Assembly (NCBI RefSeq): GCF_024139115.2 | Contig: NC_085140.1 | Coordinates: 317,195,259 to 317,259,258, forward strand | DNA: 64,000 nucleotides | Source: Armigeres subalbatus | Lineage: Eukaryota > Arthropoda > Insecta > Diptera > Culicidae | Reading direction: 5' to 3' | In this document: positions 32,329 through 42,923 of the stretch, piece after piece | How positions within the stretch are numbered: the stretch's first letter is position 1 | Layout of the letters: each line of letters opens with the position of its first letter | Program-made: the position numbers and the translations under genes | The notes under the pieces: model-generated | Seen by the model: only the letters and a program-made list of their open reading frames with translations | Told to the model about the DNA's origin: nothing | Databases searched by the model: none

Positions 32329-32586
32329 TACAGTAGACGTTCGATAGCTGCAAGTCATTTAAATAATTTACGAACTGCAATTCGATAGTTGCATCAGTTT
32401 TGCAGTTATTGGACCGCTAAACTTCAAATTTATGTCAAATTCAATGACAGCTGCATTGCGCTGCACATTTAGATGCACTTTTATTGCCGATTGGAAACCG
32501 TTTAACGTCTAGAATGCGTTGCAGTTATCGAACGGCATTCGTTAACTGAAAAGTAAACATTTTGCAATTATCGAACGGCTACTGTA
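32329..32586. mobile_element. TA-flanked MITE (CAGTAG.CGTTCGATA ends)
   Basis: CAGTAGACGTTCGATAGCTGC at 32331 and GCAATTATCGAACGGCTACTG ending at 32584, TA on both sides. The CAGT start and TA duplication fit Tc1/mariner-type MITEs. 254 bp. Confidence 0.8.
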
Positions 32587-32653
32587 CTCGCTCCCAGTAA
32601 TGATGCTCTAACGCGCACTAACACTTTAAATACTTACCACGGTACAGAAGCCG

Positions 32654-32811
32654 TATGGTCCAATGCACCGAGTTCATCATTGACGGTTGAGCGGTGCGCT
32701 GTTTACTTAGAATGAATACTTTTTCATTCATCGAGTTCATGCAAGTGTTCATTTTTAGTAAACAGCGCCCGTCTCAAACGTCATTGTGTTCATTCGGTGC
32801 ATTGGACCATA
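32654..32811. mobile_element. TA-flanked palindromic MITE (TGGTCCAATGCACCGA ends)
   Basis: TGGTCCAATGCACCGAGTTC at 32656 and CATTCGGTGCATTGGACCA ending at 32809, arms of about 55 bp (inner GCGCTGTTTACT / AGTAAACAGCGC). TA on both sides. 154 bp. Confidence 0.85.
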
Positions 32812-33247
32812 GTGATCTACCGCTTGCCCAGCAGTAGAAACTGTAATGAAAAAGACACTTTCTGCACCATACAGTTTCATTATTTTCATCTTTTCACTAA
32901 TTATAAACAAAACTGTACACGCTCAAATGAATTCAGCCATTCTTCGATAAAATGATAAGCAAAAGTTTTTGTTCCCTTTCATTTTTTTGAATTAAATTTT
33001 TTATTCCATAACATTTCTAGACCTGCAATATGAAAATATATACTTGAGAATCGGTATAACATTTTTATTCAATTAATAAGCAAAGCTATTGTAATTTTAT
33101 TGTTTTCAATTGTTATTTCATCAATATAATAAATCCATGAAATATTCCAAAATTATATTAATACAATTACATTAGACGGATTTCCAGATCATCCAAACCA
33201 AATACTTTTAAAATTTGTTTACTTTCTGGATGAGCAATACTAAACAT
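32812..33247. other. No gene recognised
   Basis: AT-rich flank of the Juan-like insertion, with the same ACAATA / TATTGT word bias as the CCCGGATAAAA element ends. Confidence 0.4.
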
Positions 33248-33529
33248 AAGCGAACAATAAATCAGACCGCATCGTGCTTTCGTGCTGTGCGGTTCTTTCT
33301 CTCTTTGCGGAAGGAAGTTTTTAATACTACCCGAAGCTATTTTAATTTCAACGGTGCTTCTTAGCGCTATTTGTACCCACTGATCCCGTTACGATCTTTG
33401 CAAGGACCCGTGCCTTCGTTTTACGTTGGACCCGTTTGCGGAAGTAAAATTCCGACAAGCGGTGGTAATCCTGCAGGGACACCGTTCTGGGAAAAAACCT
33501 CTTAGAAGGTCACGTCTCCTCGCTCAGCA

Positions 33530-34514
33530 ATGAGTATTAACAAAAACAAGAGGAAGGGGGAGTCTCTGAATTCTCCACTTCCTTCAAAGAAACAAGGTTT
33601 CAAGACCGTCCTGCCCAAGCGCGGAAAAAATAGAAGGAAGCTGGAAAATTCAGATATTCCTTCTAACTCTAATATCGGAAATAATTCTTCTCCAATCGAA
33701 CTGAGCAATCAGTTCGATTTGATTAATGATCAAATTGAGCAAATCGAATCTACCTCTAGCCCAGGTGATTCGATTCATGCGAAAAAGCAAAGGATTCCGC
33801 CAATTGTGGTATCTGTTGCCGAGTTTTCTGGCTTCCGGAATGAGATTTTGAGTAACCTTCAGGGGATCAAGGTTTCATTTCAGATTGCTAGGAAGGGTGA
33901 CTGCCGCGTTTTGCCGGGATCCTTTGACGATCGCAAACGTCTTCTTCACTATTTAACTGAGAAGCGCCATAAATTCTTCACATACGACGACAAAACTGAG
34001 CGATTGTTCAAAGTCGTCTTGAAGGTCTCCCCAGTGATGACAAATCACTGGATGAGATTAAATTGAAATTTCTCAATTACTTGGATTTTCACCAGTCCAA
34101 GTAATTAAGATGAAAAAGAAATCCCATTCTGGTACTTCCCAGAGGGCATTTCTCAAGAATTTTATTTAGTTCATTTTAACAAAAGTGAACTAAATAATAT
34201 GAAAAGTTGGAAAAGGCCTGTATTATGTCCCATGTCCGTGTTACATGGGAACATTTCCGCAGGCCTGGGGAAATTTCCAAAACCCCACCCAGTGCCGTAA
34301 GTGCCAAAAGTGGGGTCATGGAACCAAACATTGTCACATGGATGCTAAATGCATGATTTGTGGTGGAACCTCTCACGCCAAGGACGCATGTCCTGTGAGA
34401 GAAGATTCCAATAAATTTAAGTGCGCAAACTGTGGGGCAATCATAAATCCAATTTCTGGGAATGCCCTTCACGCAAAAAGTTTTGAATTCCCGTGCAAAA
34501 TTGATGACGGGTAA
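33530..34514 (+). pseudogene. Juan-like ORF1 (nucleocapsid-like), frameshifted
   Basis: Starts MSINKNKRKGESLNSPLPS at 33530, a basic N-terminus. It then has IPPIVVSVAEFSGFRNEILS, FQIARKGDCRVLPGSF and LTEKRHKFFTYDDKTER, the RNA-binding region of Jockey ORF1. A shift near 34020 ends this frame at 34066. After a further change the CCHC knuckles appear at 34275-34450: CRKCQKWGHGTKHC, CMICGGTSHAKDAC and CANCG. After these the frame is lost again near 34450. The protein would coat element RNA and assist target priming. It begins 268 bp into the element. Confidence 0.85.
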
Positions 34515-34923
34515 TTCCAATCGGATCCCAGATTCGACGGGTAGAAATTTTCAAACGCTCAAATTTCGAAACCGGTTACCGGTCGAGCAATTCATACCCA
34601 CCACAATTCACAAACAAATTTTGCCGCTCGTCAACGGGTAGCAAGCACTTCAGTAAATTCCAATTTTTCGAATGTACCTACGTATGCAAACATCGCTGCT
34701 GGTAGACCAAATTTCTCTTCTCAAAATGAGGTTTATACCCATGTCCCAACGGAAAATAACGGTCATGTTGCCGATTCAGGTAGCATGACTGCTTCCGAAT
34801 TTGATTTTTTAACTGAACAATTGCATCACATGATTGATGCAATGTTCAAAGCAAATACCATACCAGAAGCTGTTCAGGTTGGTATAAAGTACACACAACA
34901 AATTGTTATCGGACTCCGTTTCA

Positions 34924-37565
34924 ATGGATCCAAATAATTGTGTGAAAGTTCTAAATTGGAATGCCCGCTCTCTAAAGGGTAAGGAAGATGAATTATTCAA
35001 CTTCCTTTCAGTTCATAATGTGCATATTGCCATTATAACTGAAACGTATTTAAAACCAGGACTCTCCATTAAAAGAGATCCAAACTATTTTATCTACAGA
35101 AATGATCGTCTTGACAGCGCCTGTGGTGGGGTCGCCATTGTCATCAATAGACGTATCAAACATAAATTATTTTCTTCGTTTGAAACCAAAGTTTTTGAAA
35201 CCTTGGGAGTTTCTGTTGAAACAAATTTTGGTCAATTTTCCTTCATTGCAGCCTACTTGCCTTTTCAATGCAATGGGCAGCAAAAGAATTTGTTGAAAGC
35301 TGATCTTCAAATTCTGACTCGCAACAAATCAAAATTCTTCGTAATTGGTGACTTCAATGCCAAACACCGTTCATGGAACAATGCTCAAAGCAATTCCAAT
35401 GGTAAAATTTTATTTGAAGATTGTTCTGCGGGATATTATACTATTCAATATCCCAACGGACCAACTTGTTTTTCTTCCAGTCGAAATCCTTCTACAATTG
35501 ATTTAGTTTTAACGGATTCAAGTCAGCTGTGTGGCCAATTGGTAACTCATGCTGACTTTGACTCTGATCATCTTCCTGTGACATTTGAAATCTCACAAGA
35601 AGCCATTTATAATCCAATCAGCTCTACTTTTAATTATCATAGAGCTGATTGGGATTCATATAAAACGTATATCGATAGGAATTTTGATGTTGATATTCCT
35701 CTCGATACCAAAAGTGATATTGATAATGCTCTCGTATCTTTGACAAATTTAATTGTCGAAGCCAGAGGCATTGCAATTCCGAAATGTGAAGTTAAATTCA
35801 ACTCCATTATTATTGACGACGATCTTCAGCTACTGATCCGTCTTAAAATGTGAGAAGAAGGCAATACTAAAGAACTCGCGATCCCGCGTTGAAAGTTATT
35901 TGGCGAGATTTGCAAAATGAAATTAAAAAACGTTTCGCTATTCTGAGAAATACCAACTTTGAGAATAATGTCTCGAAGTTGGATCCCAGTTCGAAACCCT
36001 TTTGAAATTAACAAAATTCTTAAAAACCTCAAAAGCCAATTCCAGCGCTTAAAGAGGGAAATAAAATTTTATTAACAAATGGCGAAAAGGCTCAAAAACT
36101 TGCTCAGCAGTTCGAGAGTGCCCATAATTTTAGTCTAGGTCTCACTAGTCCAATTGAGGATCAGGTTACACGGAGCTTCGAAGAGATTCTCAATCAACTG
36201 AATGTTTTTGACCCTTCGTTGGGAACCAATTTGGATGAAGTGAGATCTATTACTAGAAAATTTAAAAATATGAAAGCCCCGGGTGATGATGGTATTTTCT
36301 ACATACTTATCAAAAAACTTCCTGAGAGCTCTTTATCCTTTTTGGTTAATTTATTTAACAAATGTTTTCAATTGGCATACTTCCCAGATAAATGGAAAAA
36401 CGCCAAAGTTGTTCCAATTTTGAAGCCGGACAAAAATCCAGCTGAGGCTTCTAGTTATCGCCCAATCAGTTTGCTTTCTTCAATAAGCAAACTGTTTGAA
36501 AAGATTATTTTAAATAGAATGATGGTTCATATTAATGACAATTCTATTTTTGCTGATGAGCAATTTGGTTTTCGCCATGGGCATTCAACCACCCATCAGT
36601 TATTAAGAGTTACGAACTTAATTCGGCTCAACAAATCTGAAGGATATTCGACTGGAGTTGCTCTTCTTGATATAGAGAAAGCATTTGACAGTGTTTGGCA
36701 TGAAGGTTTGATTGTAAAATTGATGAATTTTAATTTTCCTCTGTACATCATTAAACTGATCCAAAATTATTTATCAGATCGCTCACTGCAGGTAAACTAT
36801 CAGAATACTAAATCTGATAGATTACCTGTAAGGGCTGGTGTCCCCACAGGCAGCATACTGGGGCCCATATTGTATAACATTTTTACTTCTGACTTACCTG
36901 ATTTACCACCAGGGTGTCAAAAATCTTTGTTTGCCGATGACACGGGCCTTTCAGCCAAAGGGCGAAGCCTTCGTGTCATTTGTAGTAGATTGCAAAAACG
37001 TTTGGATATTTTCTCCACTTACTTGCAAAATGGAAAATTTCCCCGAATGCTTCCAAAACTCAGCTTATAATTTTCCCACATAAGCCGAGAGCTTCTTATT
37101 TGAAACCTTCTAGCAGACATATTGTCACTATGAATGGGGTTCCAATTAATTGGTCTAGCGAAGCTAAATATTTAGGACTTCTGCTAGATCAAAATTAACT
37201 TTTAAAATCACATTGAAGGCCTTCAAGCCAAATGTAACAAATATATTAAGTGCCTATATCCACTTATAAACAGAAAATCAAAACTTTGTCTTAAGAACAA
37301 ACTTTTGATTTACAAACAAATTTTAGACCTGCCATGTTGTACGCTGTGCCAATATGGACTAGTTGCTGCAATACCAGAAAGAAGGTACTCAGAGGATTCA
37401 AAATAAAATTTTGAAAATGATTCTGAAGTTGCCTCCGTGATATAGTACCAATGAACTTCATAGAATTTCTAATATTGAGACATTGCAACAAATGTCCAAC
37501 AAAATAATTTCAATTTTAGATAAAAATCGTTGCAATCTTCTATTGCAACGATTAACTCCTAGTAC
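34924..37565 (+). pseudogene. Juan-like ORF2: endonuclease and reverse transcriptase
   Basis: The likely start is ATG 34924 (MDPNNCVKVLNWNARSLKG), 21 bp inside a longer open frame. Endonuclease: NWNARSL, IAIITETYLKPG, RNDR, FFVIGDFNAKHRSWN and SDHLPVTF, with the catalytic Asn, Glu, Asp, Asn and His. A frameshift at about 35850 follows and the frame is regained by about 36200. RT: MKAPGDDGIF, SYRPISLLSSISKLFEKII, EQFGFRHGHSTTHQL, VALLDIEKAFDSVWH, RAGVPTGSILGPILYN and LFADDTGLSA. Another shift lies near 37030. The C-terminus (YLGLLLDQN, RPAMLYAVPIWTSC, NELHRISNIETLQQMSNK) is scattered over frames to about 37565. There is no RNase H, as expected for Jockey. Confidence 0.85.
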
Positions 37566-37787
37566 CCTTAGTATAATTTAGGTTAGGTTTAGTTTAAGTT
37601 AAAAACATTGTAATTCCTACATGGTTCAATTCAACCAGAGGAAAAATCGTAACTGCTAGAGGCAATTGAAATGTATTAATAATAACTAAAAATGTACCAT
37701 AGCAAATAAGGATGATAGTGTTAAGAAAACACGGAACACCTAGTCTAAGAGATGAATGCATGTATTAAATAATTAGCAAATAAAATT

Positions 37788-37823
<36 letters not shown>
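37566..37823 (+). other. Juan-like 3' UTR and poly(A)
   Basis: Non-coding. Ends AAATTAGTAAAAA and a pure A run to 37825, of which the last two A residues can also belong to the target duplication. Confidence 0.8.
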
Positions 37824-37826
<3 letters not shown>

Positions 37827-38018
37827 CGAACAATAAAAATATAATAGAATGAATCAGTAACATTTAAATATATTGTTATTTTAATGGACATACAATAAAG
37901 ATCTTTTACAACCGTGAACATTTTACAATAAGCGTACAATAGTTTGTATTGTTTTCTACACAATCTATTATATTTCAATGGGTTATGTCATACAAGTTAC
38001 TGTAAATTTTTATCCGGG

Positions 38019-38423
38019 ACGCAACACGCCTGTGTGTGACTTGCTGTCATGGATATTGTGAGCAGTCCATCATGGAAATTGTGAGCTGCGATTGTTCTGC
38101 TTGTGGGAGCTCCACTATCCATAAAAATAATATGAAACATAAAATATACTATACCCTTGCAAAATGGCTAACGTAAAATTAATATTCAATATAGTCGCCT
38201 AAAAAGTAGAATATTGGGTTGCATAACTCCTTAATAAATGAAGAAAATATCAGCATACATTATTCAATAAAAAATCCTATTTGCACACAATCAAAGGGCA
38301 ATTCTGTTACTCAAAGGAATGTTTAATTTCCATTGCGTGATGCACTTTTGCAGCTCTTTTTCTCCGCTTCAACTATGTCACCCTTATATATGGATTCCTT
38401 TCCATTCGTTTGACAATTGAGCA
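38019..38423. other. No gene recognised; upstream region of the peptide ORF
   Basis: AT-rich flank. TTATATATGG at about 38385-38394 is TATA-like and lies about 30 bp before the candidate ORF start, but I cannot show that it is a promoter. Confidence 0.3.
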
Positions 38424-38714
38424 ATGACAATATGCCACACCATCTTGGCATCTATCCTTGTTGTGAGCTGTTGCAATCTAAAGTTCCAAGCGGTAAGCCC
38501 TTCCAAAAGCAAAAAAAAATCTAACATCAGAACCTTACGCACGAATTCCATCGAAGTTGGTGGAAACATGAAAAGAAGGACTCGCCACCGAATGCCGATA
38601 CGGTCACGGAATTCCCCACTCTATAATCCATTTGTGGTGCGAGTGCTCGACGACGCACCCGTCAATAAGCCGAGAGCTTCATTCCACAGAGGCTTGAGAA
38701 ATTATAATTTGTAA
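38424..38714 (+). CDS. Candidate small secreted or peptide-precursor protein
   Basis: 96 codons from ATG 38424 to TAA 38712-38714. Residues 1-24 (MTICHTILASILVVSCCN) have the hydrophobic core of a signal peptide. The rest is strongly basic with dibasic sites (SKSKKKS, MKRRTRHR) and ends FHRGLRNYNL. An AATAAA follows 3 bases after the stop (38717-38722). These traits would fit a short secreted peptide precursor or a last exon. Against it: an antisense frame of 61 codons overlaps, no homologue comes to mind, and a 96-codon frame can arise by chance. No splice pair improves it. The function is unknown. Confidence 0.3.
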   Translation: MTICHTILASILVVSCCNLKFQAVSPSKSKKKSNIRTLRTNSIEVGGNMKRRTRHRMPIRSRNSPLYNPFVVRVLDDAPVNKPRASFHRGLRNYNL

Positions 38715-39943
38715 CCAATAAAAGTAGGAAAACTGCTTAGCGCAGATATGGCTGACGTCGACCTAGAAGGCAAGCGAATGAGATTCGCCGTTCTACGCGG
38801 CGCGATTGATTTGGTCATGAATCATAAACGCATAAGCAGTTGCGCAAACGTGTAAGTGTCCATTCCTATGCAATGACGACCGATATGGACATCGCTAGGG
38901 TGTGCTGGGAAACATTGAAATTATGTAATGCTAAAAATAACCTTTTTCTATCACCCACCCACCCCGCCACGACGCTTCTTAACGGTTTTTGTATTAAGGA
39001 TTTTAATAATCTTATCTGATAAAATTGAGAACAGTCTCGTTTGTGAAAATTTTGTTTTTGAAATTATATTCATATCAAATTGAAATTCTCGACGACTTCC
39101 AAAAGCCATAGTTATTTTTATGAAGCACCCTATTTGGCGTGATTTATTGTCGGTATGCAGGAGCGAGAAGAAGGCATCCGCATCCATCTTTGGATTGATG
39201 CTTCGAGGCTGTACGGCGGCTTTAATGGGAGCCGCCTTCTCAAGAGGTGTGCGTGAGGTTACACTCCCCGGTGGAATTGCATGCAGCCACCAAAATGAAT
39301 GAAAAGCTGCGATGCCCACAAATGTGATCACGTTGCGTGGCTCACTTCAGCGAAAGGGGTTGTTCTTCATTTTGACATATCGCTCATTTAGTATGATCAT
39401 AAAAAGTTCTACATTACTTGCCGCATATCGCGGACTTGGCAAGACTCGGCACCACTCGCAAGGATCACACGGTCAGATGCACGCAAAAATAGCTAAACCG
39501 TAAATGTGGCTCCCGCACGATTATTGCAAAATAATTTCAGTATCGCAACCGACCGCAAGCGCACAAATCGTTCATTGATAGGCCCATAATCGGCGGGAGC
39601 TTCCTAAAATGAGGAACCAGTCCACCGTCATTGCATTGCACTGGCAGGGTCGTCTAGCAGATGGAGCGCACGTTGCATTACGTAGACATGTCTGATTAGC
39701 TGGTTCGTGCAAGGAAATGAAACAAGTGCGAATGGAAACTATCTTTGGAATTTGTCGTTCGCGTCTGTGATTGAGCAAGTCACAGTCACTTGAATATCAG
39801 ATTTAGGATTGCAAAAATGTTGAAGTGCTGATACTTGCTTTTTTCATAGTTCTCAATACATCAACTCAGAATCTGATGTTTAGAACGTAAATCTAGTTTT
39901 ACCTCAAATCTAATTTTATATCGAAGAATAAATACTGAAAAGA
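38715..39943. other. No gene recognised
   Basis: Holds a 126-codon minus frame at 38951-39331 with a Lys/Arg-rich end and no known domain, opposed by a 60-codon plus frame. Base composition at 39140-39280 is more balanced (GCTTCGAGGCTGTACGGCGG), so unrecognised host sequence is possible. Confidence 0.4.
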
Positions 39944-40066
39944 ACTTGTCATAAGACGAGTTTGTACAATCCCATTGAATTCCACCACTTAAATGTATCT
40001 TGACAGATACGTATTTCGACCTCAACAGTAAGGCCGTCTTCAGTGTCTCGTACTTGACTCGACTTC
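39944..40066. mobile_element. Palindromic element (ACTTGTCATAAGACGAG), partial copy 3
   Basis: One arm only: ACTTGTCATAAGACGAG, CCCATTGAATTCCACCACTT, TTGACAGATACGTATTTCG, CAACAGTAAGGCCGTCTTC, CTCGTACTTGACTCGACTT. It stops at the centre of the palindrome, where T-rich sequence and a SINE begin. Confidence 0.8.
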
Positions 40067-40091
40067 TTTTTTTCTTAATTTGTGATTTTTT

Positions 40092-40376
40092 TTCTTCTTC
40101 TATGTATGTATTGGCATTATATCGCCCACTGTCGCCCACATTCTATCCCACATCGGGACATTGCTTTTCCACAGCTATTAACTGTGGGGTTCTAAGCAAG
40201 TTACTATTTTTGAATTCGTATAACATGAGGCTAAAACGATGAAATTTTTATGCCCAGGGAAGTCGAAAAATCTCCTTCCGAAAATTTTCTAGATCGGACC
40301 AGGATTCAAACCACATTTAGCATGATATTGATTTGTAGCCGCGCATCTTACCGTACGGCTGAGAAAGGCGATTACC
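40092..40376 (-). mobile_element. Feilai-like SINE, with tRNA-like head
   Basis: Read on the minus strand the head is CAGCCGTACGGTAAGATGCG, GCGGCTACAAATC, then the B-box-like GGTTTGAATCC. The body follows (TTCGACTTCCCTGGGCATAA, CTCATGTTATACGAATTC) and the tail block is shared with 4224-4347. The B-box has a T in place of the usual C, so Pol III activity is doubtful. No clear target duplication. Confidence 0.75.
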
Positions 40377-41671
40377 TCCATCAAAGATGCATCCAAGGAG
40401 GTAATCTGAAATTTCAGAGTTAATATTTATCTTGCAAAAGAAAATTATCAGCCACGTGACATACGACTAAAAAATTTGGTAATTTGACTTGAGAAACTCA
40501 CATTTAAAAACTATGGAAGTCCCTCATGAACACATTCTACAATATTGCTAAGTTTTCAAGATTATTTCGGAATTTTCCATAAAGCGGATACGATATCTAT
40601 TCATTTTTCAGCTGCTTGCTTCAAACTGAAGTTCCAGTTCGTTACCAATAATTACAATGTTGTGTGAACGAGTCTTTTTTATCTGAAATTTTATCAGTTC
40701 AGTGTTTATTTTTGGTCAGCTCGAACGTTAAAATTTAATTTATAATTAGCAATCGGCTGCAGTTGGGCCTTGCTTCATCATAGCACAGAAATGTGGATTC
40801 GTACCCGCCGTGTGAATATCAACTCAAATGCCAGTCTGCCGAACTGCAGTTGGGGCCAAATTAAATATCTGCAACTAAAGATAAGAAACAAAATCATCTC
40901 GACTCAGTCACTGAACTGGTAGCTCAAGCGAGCAATTGGTGTTTTATGTATTTTATATTGTTTTAATGTGGATTAAAGTTGCAAACTGTTTCTGCTTCCG
41001 ACTGGTTGCCGGTCGTCGAACAGCATGTGTTTTCACAGCACCCGGTGACTGACTAACCAGTTTGCCATTTGGACTCTAGTCCATGTTTTCTCCGGATCGG
41101 GAATACCTGCGTTGCGTATCATGATAATGCTTTGTAATCTGATTAAGACAGTTTTTAAATGATTTCGTTCTCGCAGAAATTAAAATTTTCATTCAATTAT
41201 CAGACCAGAAATAAAAATTGGTCGGGCAAGACACTTAATCGACATGTGAAATTATGGAAAGCAAAACCATTTTCGTGATGGAATTTCGCAGTTGGAAGGA
41301 TATACTTTATTTCCAAGTATTCACGAACTGCTTCTTTACTGGGCTCGCTTCCATCAGATTGGATCATTGCTTGCAGGTATGTAAGGGTATGCGATTCATA
41401 CTTTTTCAATTTGAAACGAAATTAATCGAAATATACGGGTTTTTTTCAAGACTTCGAAAGTATACAAAACTAAGGTCTTATGTGACTCAAACACTTAGTC
41501 ACGAAGCGAAACGATTTTTATAATTGATTTTTTTGCATTAAATACAACTTGATTTTTAAACTTTTTTAACTAGTTTGCGTACGAACTCCGCATCCGAGAT
41601 CCATTCCCCAAAAAAATACTACACACTTATTTTTTTTACTGGGATCTCAGAAATTTGATGAACAAACCAAG
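40377..41671. other. No gene recognised
   Basis: AT-rich. A 10-bp stem GATTACCTCC / GGAGGTAATC lies at about 40370-40406. Short opposing frames at 41200-41523 have no motif. Confidence 0.5.
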
Positions 41672-41825
41672 ATTCGCACAGCCGAGCCCCAGCAAACGTG
41701 TTTTTTTGCCGAGAGTTCTGTCGAAATTGCTGAAAATCAGCATATTATTTGCCGAAACCAGCTAACAAACGTTATTTATACCGGGATATCAGTTTTTATT
41801 TTGCTGGGCAAACGGCTGTGTGAAT
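41672..41825. mobile_element. Small TIR element (ATTCGCACAGCCG ends)
   Basis: ATTCGCACAGCCG.GCCCCAGCAAA at the left and TTTGCTGGGCAAACGGCTGTG, TGAAT at the right are imperfect inverted ends. The interior GCTGAAAATCAGCA is itself a small palindrome. 154 bp. Confidence 0.55.
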
Positions 41826-41965
41826 TGTGCCAAGATGCAGAAATAAAAGCTGGGTGTGTATGATGAAACGCCTCCTCTCCCGCATTTTGAAGCTTGTGGA
41901 GCATATTCTTCCGAATAAGATATTTCTCTATTATTTTGTTATAAAAGTTTTTAACACCACGCTAC

Positions 41966-42075
41966 ACTGCGTGGGGCGTATTCGAGGTTGGAGGGATGCT
42001 ACCTCGAACCGTGTATTGTGGCGTCCAATTGTTGATTCAGTGTTATCTGTTTAGATGTAAACTATATAAATGTAA
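41966..42075 (+). pseudogene. RTE (family A) 3'-end fragment
   Basis: VGRIRGWRDATSNRVLWRPI and VDSVLSV followed by TAG and a short UTR (ATGTAAACTATATAAATG). This is the C-terminus of the family A ORF (compare GWRDAASNRALWRQIVDSV at the end of the 49.7-kb copy), here on the plus strand. Confidence 0.8.
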
Positions 42076-42891
42076 CATACAGTAAGAGATTGTTTTCCTT
42101 TCAGTTTTGAGTCCTATAGCACTCACATATTGCTATTTTAGTATTAAGTTTTGTTTTTACCTGCTGGAAGTCTCCTTTATATTATCCGCTACTTCCGCAT
42201 CCACCAGATATGTATTCAGTTAATGATTAGCATGCATTTACTCACTACCTTGTTGTAGTTTGCCTACGCTCAAATCTCTCGATGGCGTACAACATGTCAT
42301 ACGCATGAATGCTCCTGGGTAGGACAGTCAAAGCTTTGTCCTACCCAAGGTTATGGTAAGAACATATCATTCATACATTGCGTTTCGATGAGTCAAAATC
42401 AAGGGATTTTCGGGTTGGAGGAGATTTTTTCGTAGTTTGCGATAAAAAACATCTCTCACTCAAAACTTTTTTCTTTAGAACGAGCCAGGAAGATAACTGA
42501 ACATCGTGCCTGCTTGATGCAATTATTTTTTCGTTTAATCATTTTTATACCTCATTCACTATTTGCGAGAATTTTCGGGACCAATTAGGTATAAACATCT
42601 TTATGGAATTGGTTAAGGCACGAAAAAGATGAAAAAGCGCTCATGGATCCAAGGTCTAGAAGTTTTCCAAGAAATAAAAAAAAAATAATAAAAACTGTAA
42701 GTCTGGAAAAACATCTTCATTACTAGTAGGCCAGAAACATTTCTGGAGGCCCCATTTTATTTTAATGTTTTGAGTGAAATGTCAACCATTTTTAAGAATA
42801 AAATATAAACAAAAAAAAAAAATATAAAATAATTATAATCTTATTAGGTAGATTTTGATAATTATAGCCCGTTCAGATGGATTGTTAGAAG
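42076..42891. other. No gene; one strong hairpin
   Basis: AT-rich. TGGGTAGGACA (42316-42326) and TGTCCTACCCA (42337-42347) form a perfect 11-bp stem with a 10-nt loop. Otherwise nothing recognised. Confidence 0.5.
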
Positions 42892-42923
42892 TCATTCATT
42901 CATTTATTTAGTTTACATCTAAA

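Larger units (their letters stand above)
33248..37837 (+). mobile_element. Juan-like Jockey-clade LINE, full length
   Basis: The 14-bp AAGCGAACAATAAA at 33248-33261 and 37824-37837 flanks a 4,562-bp element (33262-37823). It has a 5' UTR (33262-33529), ORF1, ORF2, a 3' UTR and an uninterrupted poly(A) of about 35. The 5' end carries the GTGCTTTCGTGCTGTGCGG and GACCCGTTTGCGG motifs. Length and ORF content fit the mosquito Juan family of the Jockey clade. A few frameshifts are present, but the perfect duplication and long tail indicate a fairly recent insertion. Confidence 0.9.
31114..38018. mobile_element. Region bounded by inverted CCCGGATAAAAA ends
   Basis: CCCGGATAAAAAATATC at 31114 and AAATTTTTATCCGGG at 38004-38018 are inverted. 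Adjacent DNA is rich in ACAATA / TATTGT words, typical of a class of mosquito MITE with these ends. Between them lie three MITEs and the Juan-like LINE, so the original element would be about 1.8-2.3 kb. That the two ends belong to one element is inference. Confidence 0.4.

Noticed and set aside
38489..38526. Intron in the peptide ORF (GTAAGC ... CATCAG)
   Set aside because: 38 nt is too short, and splicing would shift the frame into stops.
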